64,000 bases of DNA from Theobroma cacao (Eukaryota; Streptophyta; Magnoliopsida; Malvales; Malvaceae): assembly GCF_000208745.1 (NCBI RefSeq), contig NC_030858.1, positions 2,879,728-2,943,727 of the forward strand. The letters run 5' to 3'. A program made the position numbers and the translations under genes. This document shows positions 1 through 10,900 of the stretch, one piece after another (within the stretch, counting starts at the first letter, position 1; each line of letters starts with the position of its first letter). Under the pieces are notes generated by a model. It had not been told where the DNA came from and did no database searches. It saw nothing but the letters and a program-made list of their open reading frames with translations.

Positions 1-1380
1 TTTTAACTACTAAATTATGAAATTTAAATAATTTTAAAATTATCTTTAATTACTAAAAAATAAAATTTTAATTATTTGTATTCTAACAATTACATATTAA
101 TTTTATTAAACTTAGCTTTAACTTAATTATTTATTAACTTTGAAATGAATATATTAAATTATTTTAAGTTAAGAAATTAATTACCATTAATTTTTAAAAA
201 AATTACTAATAAAGAAGCCGTCTAACAAGACAAATGGAAACAAAAGAGAAAGAAAAGAAAAACAAACAAAATAGAATATTTTTATTATCTAAAATAAACT
301 TTGAAAAATATTAGTTTGATTAATAGTATCTTAATATCACTTACTTTTCAAAAAGAGATAAATGGAGAAATTGTTTTTCAGGCTCCTAGAGGAATGTTTT
401 ATTTTCAATAAAACCTCGTAAACGATAAATTTTTTTTAATTGAATTATATAATTTAATACATTTGATATATAATTGAAAACATAATTTAATTTAATTTAA
501 TTTAAAAATAATTTTTAAAATAAATAAATCTTTTAATGATGATTATATCTATTGGTGTCAATGGGATTTAAATGGATTTTAAAGAACTGACAAAATTGAC
601 TTCAATGCGAGTTTTTCAATAGATGTTATCTTTAAAACTTATTTCGCGTCTAACTTTGTATTGCACTTTACGAGAGTAGACTGTTAGATACACCTAAAGG
701 TTTGTAAAGTTGTTTGACCTTTGCAGTAAGTAGATTATAAAGAATTTGAAAGTTTTTGTAGTTGATGGAAACTTAAGTGTTTATGTTAATAGAATACAAC
801 ACTTTTCTTATCCTTGATATTTCTGCACTTATTTTGTTGTTTATTTGATGTCTCAAAATGGTTGGTTACAAGCCTTTTATATAAGGTTGTAAGTGTCTCT
901 TCTTAAAGGATACAACCCTTTCATTAAGGCATTATTTTGTCTATAAGGTATTTTGACATTTTGTCAGACACAACTTTTGGATAAAAGTATTGTTTCAATA
1001 ATCATGTTATGAAAAAATAACTATTCATTTTATAAGATATAATATTTGAGTTATAATTTGAAATAATAACTTTTCATATTTAACATTTGAGTTTTGATGT
1101 CTTTTCAATTTATCTCATAACATTTCATTTTTTTAAGAGATATAACTATTTATATGAAAACCTACTTGTAAATCAATAGACACATTATGTCACTTTATGT
1201 GACATAACCTTTGAGTTAAGATAGTTTTTCATCATATGATATAACCTTTTGATTTTGAAAATACACAAACAATATCTAATGAAATCTCGTAATTTTGTAA
1301 TTAAAGTAAAAAAAAGTGAAATAGAGAAAGAAATGACAAAGAGATATATTTATCTTTTATTTAAAAAATGAAATAGAGAA
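1..1380. other. AT-rich intergenic DNA without a gene
   Basis: No open frame of coding character is visible. Short related phrases built on 'ataacatttgag' and 'ataacctttgag' recur between about 1040 and 1250, suggesting decayed repeat DNA. A small perfect hairpin (9-bp arms, 5-nt loop) lies at 1185-1207. Confidence 0.6.
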
Positions 1381-1381
1381 T

Positions 1382-1708
1382 TTCCTGTGGGTTGGTTCAG
1401 AAGATAGTTCCCATAATCACTTGGTTAAATGGGACAAAATGTGCTTGCCTAGAGAATTTCTTGATGAATGTGTATGGAGTTCCCAATTTGTGGTGACATT
1501 GTAGGAAATTTAGAAAAGTCATAATAGGTGGGTTTTGACGGTTTTACGAAATACCCCAAAAGTTGTTTGGAGAAAGGCTCGAATTGCATCTAAAGAAATT
1601 ATGAACATTTTGGATTCTAAGCAAGCACAACACAAGACACCAAAGTGGCTACCACCTGCTTTGGGTAGCTTTTTATTGAATATAGAGGAGTTTATAAAGC
1701 TGGCTTAA
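1382..1708 (+). mobile_element. Decayed LINE (non-LTR retrotransposon) pol relic
   Basis: A single forward frame reads through 1382-1708 with in-frame stops at 1502 and 1511. Its first part gives FLWVGSEDSSHNHLVKWDKM, close to the end of plant LINE reverse transcriptases (pattern FxWGG...H.V.W...C.P). The second part contains KWLPPALGSFLLNIEEF, which resembles the W.PP..G..K.N.D start of the LINE-type RNase H domain. A further LINE-like phrase (ASTVSKKAYKLVHWS) lies at 1816-1863 in another frame, so the copy is also frameshifted. No intact ORF, poly-A tail or target duplication was found. It is a dead fragment, and its outer limits are uncertain. Confidence 0.6.
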
Positions 1709-2249
1709 AATGTGCTTCTACAAAGGGTTGATTCGTAACTCCAATGGTGAATGAATTGAGAGGCTTTGTTCTCAACATTAGAAGTACTGATAGCTTGATA
1801 GTCAAATTATAGGGAGCGTCTACTGTTAGCAAGAAAGCTTACAAATTAGTTCATTGGTCTTGGAAGTTGATGCGTTAGTTGTTGTTTAGTTTCTCATTGC
1901 CTGGGTTGGATCTTCTCATCCTTATGATCCATTAATTTAAGATTGAATTTTGCTCATTCAAGAGGGATGGGTTACAGAGATTAGACATATTTATCACTAG
2001 GGGAATTAATGTCCAGATTTTCGAGCAAATTTGATCCAAAGTTGTCCTCTGGGCGTAACAAGATTGATAAATACTCATGAAGAATTGTGTTTCTTATTTA
2101 GGAATAATATATATGGTCCTCCTACTTTGAGACATTAATCGAGGTATCCGACGATTATATATAAAAAAATTAATATGATAATTAAATTATTATTATTTTT
2201 AAATAACAAATTAATTTTTAATCAAATTAAGAAAAATTAAAATTTTAAA

Positions 2250-2660
2250 CAAAGAGTAATTTTATTTTAACTAAACCTCAAGAAATTGTTCGTCTCCTGC
2301 TAAAAAGAACATAAAGAATTACTAGTCTCCAACCCAAACACGCGGCCAAACAGCCAGTCGCTTTACGGGAATTGGCAAAAATAAAGAAGGGGCAATTTCG
2401 TCACCAAGCAATCCACGTGGCGAGACGTTGCCAAACCAACAACCAATCGCCAATCGTGCAACGCAACTCATCTTTTGCTGTCAATACGCAAGGGTAGGTT
2501 CGTCCACACATAATTACGTGGCGTAATCTCAACGGTCATTACAACTCACCAATGTAAGTTTCGTTTTTCGAATTTATGTCCAAAATTAATGTCCCAAACG
2601 AAAACACAACTAGGATTACAATTTCTCGTATATAAACACGTGTGCTTCACCGATTCTTCA
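2250..2660 (+). promoter_or_regulatory. eIF4A promoter region (G-box, TATA box)
   Basis: A palindromic G-box CACGTG lies at 2414-2419 within CCACGTGG, and an ACGTGGC-type element is near 2515. A TATA box (TATAAAC) lies at 2631-2637, placing transcription start near 2660 (inference). A second CACGTG at 2637-2642 overlaps the end of the TATA box. G-boxes are typical bZIP/bHLH sites; occupancy is unknown. Confidence 0.55.
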
Positions 2661-3782
2661 TTAGCTCCTTGCTCCAAAACCTTTAAACTGCTGTTCCTGT
2701 CCAAAAAGAACTGTTCTTCAGATCCGGTTAGAGTTTTCTCCAAACCTCTAACCTTAAATTCATTACTTTCTTGTTTCAATTCAATCTCGAAAACAACGAC
2801 AATCAAACCAAACAGGTGATCTTCGATTCTCGGATTCTGTTTTTTGCTCTATTGGTTTGTTTTCTGCTCGAGGCTTTTTTTTTTTTTAAATTAATCAGTC
2901 CGATTACTGTGTTTTATTTATCGTATTAATCTGTCTTTTGATGTTTGTTTAGATTTGTTTTTGTATTTTGATACTGTGTCGTTTGATCACCAATATGAAT
3001 AACATAAGGCGCTGTCTGGTTTCTTTGATCATGGTTTGGCGAGCTATGCGATCAGTCTCTTTAAGCTCTGTTTCTTTTGAGTAACATAATTTTTGTTGAT
3101 TATGTTTGTTAACCAGTGATGGCCGAGATTCATCAGGATAAATTTGCGTGATCTTCTTTCTGTTGTATTATGCTGTAGTATGATAACCGTTTCATCGTCA
3201 ATTGTATTAGTTATCAAGCCTTTAAGATTGTCTATTTTTAATTTGAATTTGATGGCTTAAATATTTTACATTAGTTTACTTGGAGGTTTTAGGTAGCTAA
3301 ATATGGAACTCTATGTTCTAGCTGTTAGATTGACTCTGGATTAACTGCTTCATGCGTTAAGATTTCAAGGCTTAATTGTTTGATGTTCTATTGTCTGTTA
3401 AATGCTTTACTTGTTATGTTCTTATGTTTCCATTTATTGAAACACTTGTCTACGAGCATTTTATAAGCACCAAAAAAACATTGTCATTGTAAATGGGCCA
3501 TTCTGGTTTATAAAGAAACGGCCTGTACATGTTGACATAAGATTTTAGTCCTAAATTAAGTTGGTATGCTTGCACTCAAACATTTATATCAGATGGAGAT
3601 TACTATTTGTTTTTAAAAATGCTGTTTTAGTTTGGGGTAGTTATTTATATGTTGCTCTTTTAGGCATTGTGGTGGTGCACTGACAGTGTTGGGAGATGTG
3701 AAATCTAATATTAGTTGTATGGTTCTGTTATAGATGTCTTACCATGTCTTATGTGATGCTTTTTTTGTTGCTGGTTACAGTC

Positions 3783-6268
3783 ATGGCTGGACTTGCAACT
3801 GACGGATCACAGTATGATGCTCATCAATATGACAGCAAAATGAATGAATTGTAAGTTTTACATTCACCTCAATTTTCTTTGATTAATTCTTAGTCAGGTA
3901 TACTTATATAGTGTCAGATTTCTGATTTTTATTGGCTCGTGATTATAGGCTTTCTGATGAAGGAAAAGAGTTCTTTACTACTTATGATGAGGTCTGTGAG
4001 AGCTTTGATAAAATGGGTTTGAAAGAAAACCTCCTAAGAGGCATCTATGCTTATGGTAATCTTAATTTTTTTCTAATAATTTGGCCTTTCTATCGTTGAA
4101 CAAGAAAAATAAAAACGCATATGTTGAGGACCAAAATTTATGACACAATTCTTCTGTACAGGATTTGAGAAGCCTTCAGCAATTCAGCAAAGGGGAATTG
4201 TTCCCTTCTGCAAAGGTCTAGATGTAATTCAGCAAGCACAGTCTGGTACTGGTAAAACAGCAACGTTCTGTTCTGGGATCTTGCAGCAGCTGGATTATGA
4301 TTTAGTACAATGTCAAGCTTTGGTTCTTGCTCCCACTAGAGAGCTTGCACAACAGATTGAGAAAGTCATGCGTGCCCTTGGTGATTATTTGGGAGTAAAA
4401 GTTCATGCATGTGTTGGTGGAACCAGTGTCCGGGAGGATCAACGGATCCTTGCTGCTGGTGTCCATGTTGTTGTTGGTACTCCTGGTCGTGTTTTTGACA
4501 TGCTTCGTAGGCAGTCCCTTCGTGCAGATGCCATCAGGATGTTTGTCCTGGATGAAGCTGATGAAATGCTTTCCCGGGGTTTTAAAGATCAGGTCTATAT
4601 CTTGCCTTAACTAGTATGAATAGTTGTGCATAATGTTTAGTGCCACATTCATTCACAGGAGTTTCTTGATTGATGATGATCATGATAATGATAACACTTT
4701 ACGAATTAACTACTGCTGTAAGTACCTAAGCGCTTGGTGGCCAATTCAGCTAGAAAAATAAAGGACAGTAACTGTCTAGCTTAAATGAAGAAAAGGATGA
4801 AAGGAGTTTCTTCATCGTAGATCACTTTACCAATAAACTACTTTCGTAAGTACCTAAGTCTTAGTTGCCAATAAGTGCCTAGCTTAAAATGAATTAGCAG
4901 ATGAAATCTAAGAGATGATGACCTTTTGTATTAGAAGACCTTGTCAGTCATGGTGGTGATGGTAGTAGTAAATATATTGTTGACAATGATTATTTAATAT
5001 TTGATGATCATGAATCTATAACAGTACATTTCTGCAAGTAAGTACCTAGGTATTTGGTAACTGCTTTGGTGAGTGAAATCAAAGGAAATGTGTGTCCTGC
5101 TTATATTGAGAAAAGAATACTAAATCAATGGAACTACTTTATAGGAAGATGTTGAGTCACTGCTGGTGATCTTTACTAAGTTGCATATGTTGGAGAGGAT
5201 GTTTAGGACATTTCAAAAGCTTGTCTCTTTTCTATATGATGATGAAGATGTAGTATAATGTGTGATTATGGTGCATATGTGGTAGTTTGTATGCCTTGTG
5301 GGGATTCAGTTTCGCATATGCCTGACAATTATTTGTTATTGTCTTATGCTTTGTTCCGAAAACTATTCCTTAATTTTTAACCCTTCTAATCTTCAAAAAA
5401 AAAAAATATAACCCCTATCACCATGATCTCGTAATTACTTTTGCATTAGGATTATCAAACAATGTCCATTCCGTTATTAATTTTCTTCTACTTGGCAGTG
5501 TCATTAACTATGTATAAGCTGTCTGCCTGTTTTCTTCTTAACAGGCTTTACTTCCCTTCTGATGTGCTAAATTATGTATTAATATAGCTTTTAATGTTTG
5601 TGATTGATTGAGCCTAACGTCTTCTTTTTCAGATCTATGATATCTTCCAGCAACTCCCTGCGAAAATCCAGGTTGGTGTATTTTCTGCAACAATGCCACC
5701 TGAGGCTCTTGAGATTACGCGGAAATTCATGAACAAACCAGTCAGAATTCTTGTAAAGCGTGATGAGCTTACCCTTGAAGGTATTAAGCAGTTTTACGTC
5801 AATGTTGACAAGGAGGAGTGGAAGCTTGACACACTTTGTGATCTCTATGAAACTCTGGCCATCACTCAGAGTGTCATCTTTGTTAACACCAGACGCAAAG
5901 TCGATTGGCTTACCGATCAATTGCGGAGCCGTGATCACACGGTGTCTGCCACCCATGGAGACATGGACCAGAACACAAGGGATATTATCATGCGTGAGTT
6001 CCGTTCAGGATCTTCACGTGTGCTGATCACCACCGATCTCTTGGCTCGAGGGATTGATGTCCAGCAGGTCTCCTTGGTTATTAACTATGATTTGCCGACT
6101 CAACCTGAGAACTATCTTCACCGCATTGGTCGAAGTGGAAGGTTTGGGAGGAAAGGTGTTGCAATCAACTTTGTGACGAGAGATGATGACAGGATGCTGA
6201 CTGACATCCAGAGGTTCTACAATGTGGTGATTGAGGAGCTGCCTGCCAATGTTGCGGATTTGATCTGA
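3783..6268 (+). CDS. eIF4A: Eukaryotic initiation factor 4A (DEAD-box RNA helicase)
   Basis: ATP-dependent RNA helicase of the cytosolic cap-binding complex eIF4F, which unwinds 5' UTR structure during translation initiation. Coding exons are 3783-3850, 3949-4055, 4162-4592 and 5633-6268, giving 413 residues, the normal plant eIF4A length. Visible motifs are the Q-motif region ([11 protein letters not shown]), Walker A AQSGTGKT at about residues 84-91, PTRELA, DEAD, SAT, ARGIDVQ and HRIGRSGR. A non-coding leader exon ends at 2815 and a leader intron runs 2816-3780, ending 2 nt before the ATG; this arrangement is common in highly expressed plant translation genes. The third coding intron (1,040 nt) has a weak donor (CAG/GTCTATATC) and is rich in internal repeats. 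The 3' UTR runs to about 6460. Identity is very secure; which paralogue it is cannot be told. Confidence 0.97.
4660..5110 (+). repeat. Diverged triplicated block inside eIF4A intron
   Basis: Three diverged copies of a 130-190 nt unit are recognised by the shared core GTAAGTACCTA at 4718, 4846 and 5038, each preceded by related ATGATGATCATGA- or ACTTTAC-like phrases. Each copy carries a perfect GTAAGT, the plant 5' splice-site consensus, although none is the expected donor. Confidence 0.55.
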
Positions 6269-6479
6269 TTGGTTCATTCTCATACACAAGAGCATACATG
6301 TCTGTTTGTTTTAGTTAGGGAAAGGTTAAACCGGATTTGGTTTGTTGGACTTCATTATAATTATTGTCTTTTTTTTTTTTTGGTTCTGGTCTCCTGGGTT
6401 TTTGTGAAATCTTGTTTGTTGCGATGTTCCAAGGCTCAAATTTTGATTAAAAACAGAGATAAATGAATTTTCTTGCCCA

Positions 6480-9400
6480 ACTTCTTTCTCTCATTTCATA
6501 TTTTCCTTTCATTGTTTCTCCCTATCTGAACGTATGGACAAAAGAAGATATCAGCAAGAACACTATTTGTTGGTTCATTCATTCTCTTTGCATTATTCGT
6601 TAAATGGAATAAAATATCGATTGTGGCATTTAATTTCATGGGAGAATCGAATGATATATATATTCTGGAATATATCTTAGGAGAATGTATTAAACAGTAA
6701 TGAAAAGGGAATATCTTATTTAGTTTGATTCAAAACATAACCGATACAGATTATTTTTATATTTTTTATATGTAAGATGTGCATAAATGAAAAGTTTGAT
6801 GTCTCTTTATGTGCACATGCACGGTGATAGTTTTTTATAATACAAATTAACTTTATTAATTCGATACTTATACCTTTCAAAAATAAAAATATATCACTGT
6901 TATTAGTTTCCACCTGGTATTGAAGAGTTGGATTAGATGTCTCCTGTCTACGTAAGAAAAGTAATGAATCCAGAGAGACTGATTTGATTAATTTGTTTTT
7001 ACCAAGTAATTTAAGCACATATGTCCTTTATTATATATATATATATATATACATCGTTTAATAATGAAACCACCGGGCTTTTGAAATATTAAAAGTAACC
7101 TGGTATCCCTCCCGGAGACCAAAAGCAAAAGAAAAATGGAGGATCACAATAATTCACAATTCATATGTCCATAATTTTTCTTTATTTTTTGAGTGAAAAT
7201 GTTAAACAAATTGAAAAGAGTTGGGCTCATGCATGGGAATTAGGTGTTGTTCGTGCCTCCCCCCTTAGCCAATAGCACCCATTCATGTTAGCAAAGTTAG
7301 AGAAGCATGTGGTGAAAGCACATGCACCTGATCCACCCTGAAATCATCACATGCTTAGCATTGAGCTGTCGACCCGCAAACCGGCTCATTCCCCTCTGTT
7401 CTCATGTCATGGGAATTTCATGCTCCTCCATACTCCATCCCTTTTAGTACGTGTCATTTCCTTTTCCAAATGATACACTTTTTCAGCTAAGGGGATACAT
7501 ATGTTTTTTTTGGGGAAGAAACTTGATTGTCTCCATATCCTTCCATAAATAATAATGGCTAGATTTCCTAGTATCTGTCCTTTGGACTAGTCTTGTAGTG
7601 AGTCAGGTCAGGGTAGTCGAGCATTGAGATGATATTTAGATGCTTAATTCTCCAATATTTTATATGGGGTATATATATGATCAATGGGATATTCATACAT
7701 TCTAAGTAGTATTTTACTGATTTGGTGTTGACAGACATTAACATTACTAAAATGTTTTACAAATTCTGATTAAATGAATAAAGATCTTTTTGTTCCAAAT
7801 CATATCAATCAAGATTATCATCTTGTTACGTAGGCATCCTTTGGTGGGAATTAAATTCTCATGTAGATTGAGTGAGATATGTAGGTATTTGTTACATGTG
7901 GAAGATTATGGAATATGTTTGAAGCTCTGTGTCTAACTCCTAGAGAGACATGTGACCAAGAAACTCCAAAAAAGAAAAAGAAAGGGAATTATCCCAAATA
8001 GATAATATTATTAGGTGATTCCTGATTGGACACCATTTAATAAGCAACAAAACACAAAGATTTCACATTCCTGATTGCAATCAATTCTCTTTTTGCTTGG
8101 ACTTCCATGGAAATACATGATGGAATCATTTCGGATGGGGAATAGATTGTGCTAGGAGTTGCAAAGGCAAAACAACAAACTCGTGGCTGGGTCTCAAGCC
8201 AGCAGGGTCGAACTTCCCCTATGTTGCCACTTGTAACCCACACGCATAAACCAAATCTCTAGTTGCCGAAAGTGGCACAAGATAGGATCCTAACGTGCTC
8301 TTTTACCTGCCGTTAGGGTTAGCATGGAAGAAAAAAAACACACAAAAGGCCCTTCCCCTCATAACTTAAGAAGATGCTTTGTTGAAGCAAGTTGTGGGCT
8401 GTGGGAGAGGGAGGGTGCCCTCTTTTCAACAGATGGTTTTTCTATTAAAGCTGCTGGGAAATGGGAATCCACATGTATGGCAGCCGCCTCCCTCATCTTC
8501 CACTCTTGAAAGGGAAAGTTTAGACCACAAACAAGAAATACCCCACTTCCATAATGGGAAAATTTTATAATTCTTTGCTTGTACCCACCATATGCCATCA
8601 TTCTAAGTACAAATAAAGTAAGGAAATTAGGGTTATTCTCCATTACGAGACATTCTTATATGTTAATTGAGAAGTGGGCATACTCTTTTATTTTTTATCT
8701 AATATTTGTTAAAATTATAAACAGTTATGTCTTCAAAAAATTCAATTACTTAAAGTGGAGTTACTCGTGATAAACTAGATTAGGTGATTGGATCAACGCG
8801 GTTTACATCATTACATTAAATGGGAAGCATGCAAGAGTTGGGAAGAAAAGACATGTACCCCCCCAAGTAATTAATTAAGCGAAGGGTTAGAGGTAGGGGG
8901 TACTTTACGCAAGTATCAAATCTAATGGCGATTATACTACTGAATACGGAATGTAGGAAAGGAATGACGTCCCCGCGAACCACGCATTTGGAGTGATTGG
9001 TCGGAACATTGTCAATGATTCTTTACATCATTATTTTGTTTAATTAATATAAAGCATATATACTTTGAACTGCTTTAGCGCCGCATTGGATCTTTGCGTG
9101 GTCATGCGTTCATGAGGTTGTGGTGAGCTCTCATTGGCTGATCCTATCAGAAACCCAATTGTTTCTTTGCTTTTCTTTTCTTCTTCTTCATCTTTCTTTT
9201 CTCTCTTTCTCTTTTCCCAAAGGCAATGGGAAGGGACCAGCAGTTTTTTGGGTCCCAACCTCACTGCATATGCCTTGTGGTATGCAAACGAGAAGGGTAA
9301 AATGATAGAGTAATAACCTCGAAGACAGATGGTGTATGAGTTTAACTTCTGTTTCTCATGACAATTCAAGTCATGAAGCTATTTCTTTGAACGCTCTCCT

Positions 9401-10530
9401 ACATCAACCACTGTAGAAAATGTTAGTAATGGTTTCTGTGATCTCATAAGCAATGGCAATATAATCATGTCAGGGGCAATATATATAATTGAGAAATGTA
9501 AGGAAATGTTGTTGCTTTACTAAGCCAAAAGCTCGAATTAATGTCTACTACACATATCTAAAGGATTTGGATGAAAGTAACAGAAAAATGGAATGGAATA
9601 GGTAAGATTCATGGATCTTTGATAGTACCGTTTCCTACATTTTATGTGCTAATGTGGGAGAACATATAGAAGTAAGAACTAGAATACATGGGTAACAAAC
9701 ATGTATGGCAAATGGAGGTATGTATTCAACTGCTTAAGAGAATAAAAAAACCGTTGCAACAATCGAATGAGTAGTCATCTGTTGTGGGGGCTGCCCTGCT
9801 GGTCCATTCTTGAGTGTTCCTTTTTTCCTTGTTCTTCGTACCTGTTTGTTGGCACTAGGCACCTAAGAGGGTTTTTTAATGCGGCTGCTGCTGTGGTTCT
9901 GCTTTCTTTTTGGGGTGTAGACGCGTGATCTCCTTTGTTTTTGTTATATGGTTTGCTGCTCTTTTGCCGTAGCAGCCCTCATCTCCATTCATCTGTATCT
10001 CCAAAGAGGAAGAAAAAATCAACTGATGAGAACATCGAAGAAGATTTTGGATTTTTGCATTTGTTTGAGTAGATATCACGTACGAGATATATCCAAATGT
10101 GTAGAGTAGTTCTAGTTATTATAATTCTATTAACTTAAAACTAAATGAACTCTCTCTTTCAAAAGCAAGGCAAATAGTTCCAAAAGTCTTCTTCATGAAG
10201 CCACTTTTAATGTGGAAGAGAGCAGATTCATTCATGAGGCCCAGTTGAAAAGAGATAGGATTGAGTACTGATTGAGAGTTGAACACGATAAAAGAGAAAA
10301 CTTGAGGATTGGAGGGTTAAGATATTTAGAATTACTAGATGCATTGGTAAGAGTAATTGAATAAATGAGTCTGGTTAGATTTGTATGGGCCTCTGGGGTG
10401 ATAAAAAAGATAATGACTTACTTTCTTCTTCTTTTTTTCAATCGATCTCTGCACAATGGTAATAAAATAATTGGGAGTGACCAATAACAGATAAACCCAC
10501 ATTTATTCCAAACGTGATGCAACCACTCTC
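6480..10530. other. Intergenic region between eIF4A and MIR156
   Basis: A 4 kb stretch with no ORF of convincing coding character. The longest frames (about 100 codons near 6716-7018 and 9040-9369) have no recognisable family and a skewed, low-complexity composition. A (TA)n microsatellite lies at about 7030-7051. A homopolymer-rich pyrimidine tract (TTTTCTTTTCTTC type) lies near 9170-9215. No hairpin matching a known miRNA family was recognised here. Confidence 0.5.
7030..7051. repeat. (TA)n microsatellite
   Basis: About eleven uninterrupted TA dinucleotides. A simple repeat that is likely polymorphic. Confidence 0.9.
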
Positions 10531-10540
10531 TTTTCCATTC

Positions 10541-10548
10541 TATATAAA
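10541..10548 (+). promoter_or_regulatory. TATA box of the MIR156 primary transcript
   Basis: TATATAAA sits in a pyrimidine-rich stretch about 235 nt upstream of the mature miR156 sequence. Transcription start is inferred near 10575. Plant MIR genes are Pol II genes with TATA boxes, so the position fits. Confidence 0.6.
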
Positions 10549-10671
10549 GCCCTATGCTCCTTCAATGCTTCCCACACCAAAGCAAAGCCAAGCAAAGCAG
10601 AAACAAAGAGAGATGTTTCAGTAGTCTAATGGAACATTTCTGGGGTATATAGGGATGCATACCTAAAGGGC

Positions 10672-10690
10672 GGGGGGGGGGGGGGGGGGG
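10672..10690 (+). repeat. 19-nt poly(G) tract in the MIR156 leader
   Basis: An uninterrupted run of 19 G (preceded by GGGC) lies between the inferred transcription start and the miRNA hairpin. The exact length may be affected by sequencing or assembly error. Confidence 0.8.
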
Positions 10691-10770
10691 TGTCTTTTGG
10701 TTTCAGCTTCAGCATGCTTGGTAGGAAGCCTATGATCTAATCTCTCTGCTAAAAAGGGTTTTAGGGTAAG

Positions 10771-10865
10771 GGAGGTGACAGAAGAGAGTGAGCACACAGG
10801 GTGCTTTCTTGCATGCTTGGCTTTCATGCTTGAAGCTCTGCGTGCTCACTCTCTATCTGTCATCC

Positions 10866-10870
<5 letters not shown>
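10771..10870 (+). ncRNA. MIR156: MIR156 precursor hairpin
   Basis: The 5' arm contains TGACAGAAGAGAGTGAGCAC at 10776-10795, identical to the conserved plant miR156. The 3' arm at 10842-10862 (starts GTGCTCACTCTC, ends ATCTGTCA) pairs with it over its whole length except a one-base bulge, giving a duplex with the star strand. The loop of about 46 nt contains GCATGCTTGG/TTCATGCTTGAAGC repeats that can fold further. miR156 is known to repress SPL transcription factors and hold plants in the juvenile phase; no SPL gene lies in this window. A TATA box at 10541 and a CT-rich tract immediately 3' (10866-10898) fit a Pol II primary transcript. The hairpin lies upstream of the methyltransferase and COG8 genes. 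Identity is secure; the limits of the primary transcript are not visible. Confidence 0.95.

Positions 10871-10898
<28 letters not shown>
10866..10898. repeat. (CT)n microsatellite next to the MIR156 hairpin
   Basis: About fifteen CT units directly follow the base of the hairpin. A GA/CT-rich flank could pair with purine-rich sequence upstream and vary the lower stem, but this is only inference. Confidence 0.85.

Positions 10899-10899
<1 letters not shown>

Positions 10900-10900
<1 letters not shown>

Noticed and set aside
7270..7350. Possible second miRNA around the GCATGTG...CACATGC pairing
   Set aside because: The stem is only about 7 bp and matches no miRNA family I know.
9040..9369. 109-codon open frame on - between eIF4A and MIR156
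   Set aside because: The Lys/Glu-rich stretch comes from a TTTTCTTC-type low-complexity tract, and nothing else supports a gene.
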